Below, in pieces: positions 5,535-5,553 of a stretch of 5,553 nt of DNA. Both the position numbers and the translations under genes were made by a program. Below the pieces are notes generated by a model. It did not search any database. It was not told where the DNA came from and was given only the letters and a program-made list of their open reading frames with translations. The stretch is taken from NCBI GenBank assembly GCA_007120615.1, contig SKNI01000491.1, forward strand, positions 1 to 5,553, written 5' to 3'. This stretch comes from Myxococcales bacterium (GTDB taxonomy: Bacteria; Myxococcota_A; Bradymonadia; Bradymonadales; Bradymonadaceae). Numbering within the stretch: the stretch's first letter is position 1; each line of letters opens with the position of its first letter.

Positions 5535-5553
5535 GTACTAGTGTGCGCCCCAC

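Overview
The window reads as chromosomal DNA from a moderately GC-rich Gram-negative bacterium. Three things point that way: a lipoprotein signal peptide, a DciA-type (DUF721) replication protein, and Shine-Dalgarno sites of the GAGG type. The style of the proteins (acidic or proline-rich linkers, a DEAD-box helicase with a DbpA-like tail) suggests a deltaproteobacterium in the Myxococcota/Bradymonadota sense. That assignment is an impression, not a demonstration. No mobile element, CRISPR array or phage gene is visible.

Layout, left to right. Positions 1-259 hold no convincing complete gene. They contain several nested inverted repeats that can fold into a long branched hairpin (about 85-238), a candidate structured RNA or 5' leader. 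A plus-strand gene (260-2029) follows. It encodes an unusual protein: about 325 residues of mostly acidic, low-complexity sequence joined to a C-terminal class I SAM-dependent methyltransferase domain. A strong hairpin with T-runs on both sides (2073-2116) acts as a shared terminator between this gene and the convergent minus-strand genes.

The minus strand carries three genes in the order of transcription dciA (5237-4704), DEAD-box RNA helicase (4566-2710) and a small OB-fold-like lipoprotein (2661-2128). The last two are only 48 bp apart and could be co-transcribed. The helicase has its own likely promoter, with a perfect TATAAT box inside a 19-bp inverted repeat in the dciA-helicase gap.

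Divergent from dciA, at the right end, is a tRNA-Val(GAC) gene (5377-5448). It has a near-consensus sigma-70 promoter (TTGACA-17-TATAAC). It is followed by about 105 bp of non-coding DNA with an imperfect long inverted repeat.

Functionally this looks like a housekeeping neighbourhood: replicative helicase loading (DciA), RNA remodelling (DEAD-box protein) and tRNA supply. Two genes have less certain roles, the acidic methyltransferase fusion and the lipoprotein. The most interesting items for follow-up are the upstream structured RNA candidate, the acidic fusion methyltransferase and the operator-like repeat over the helicase promoter.
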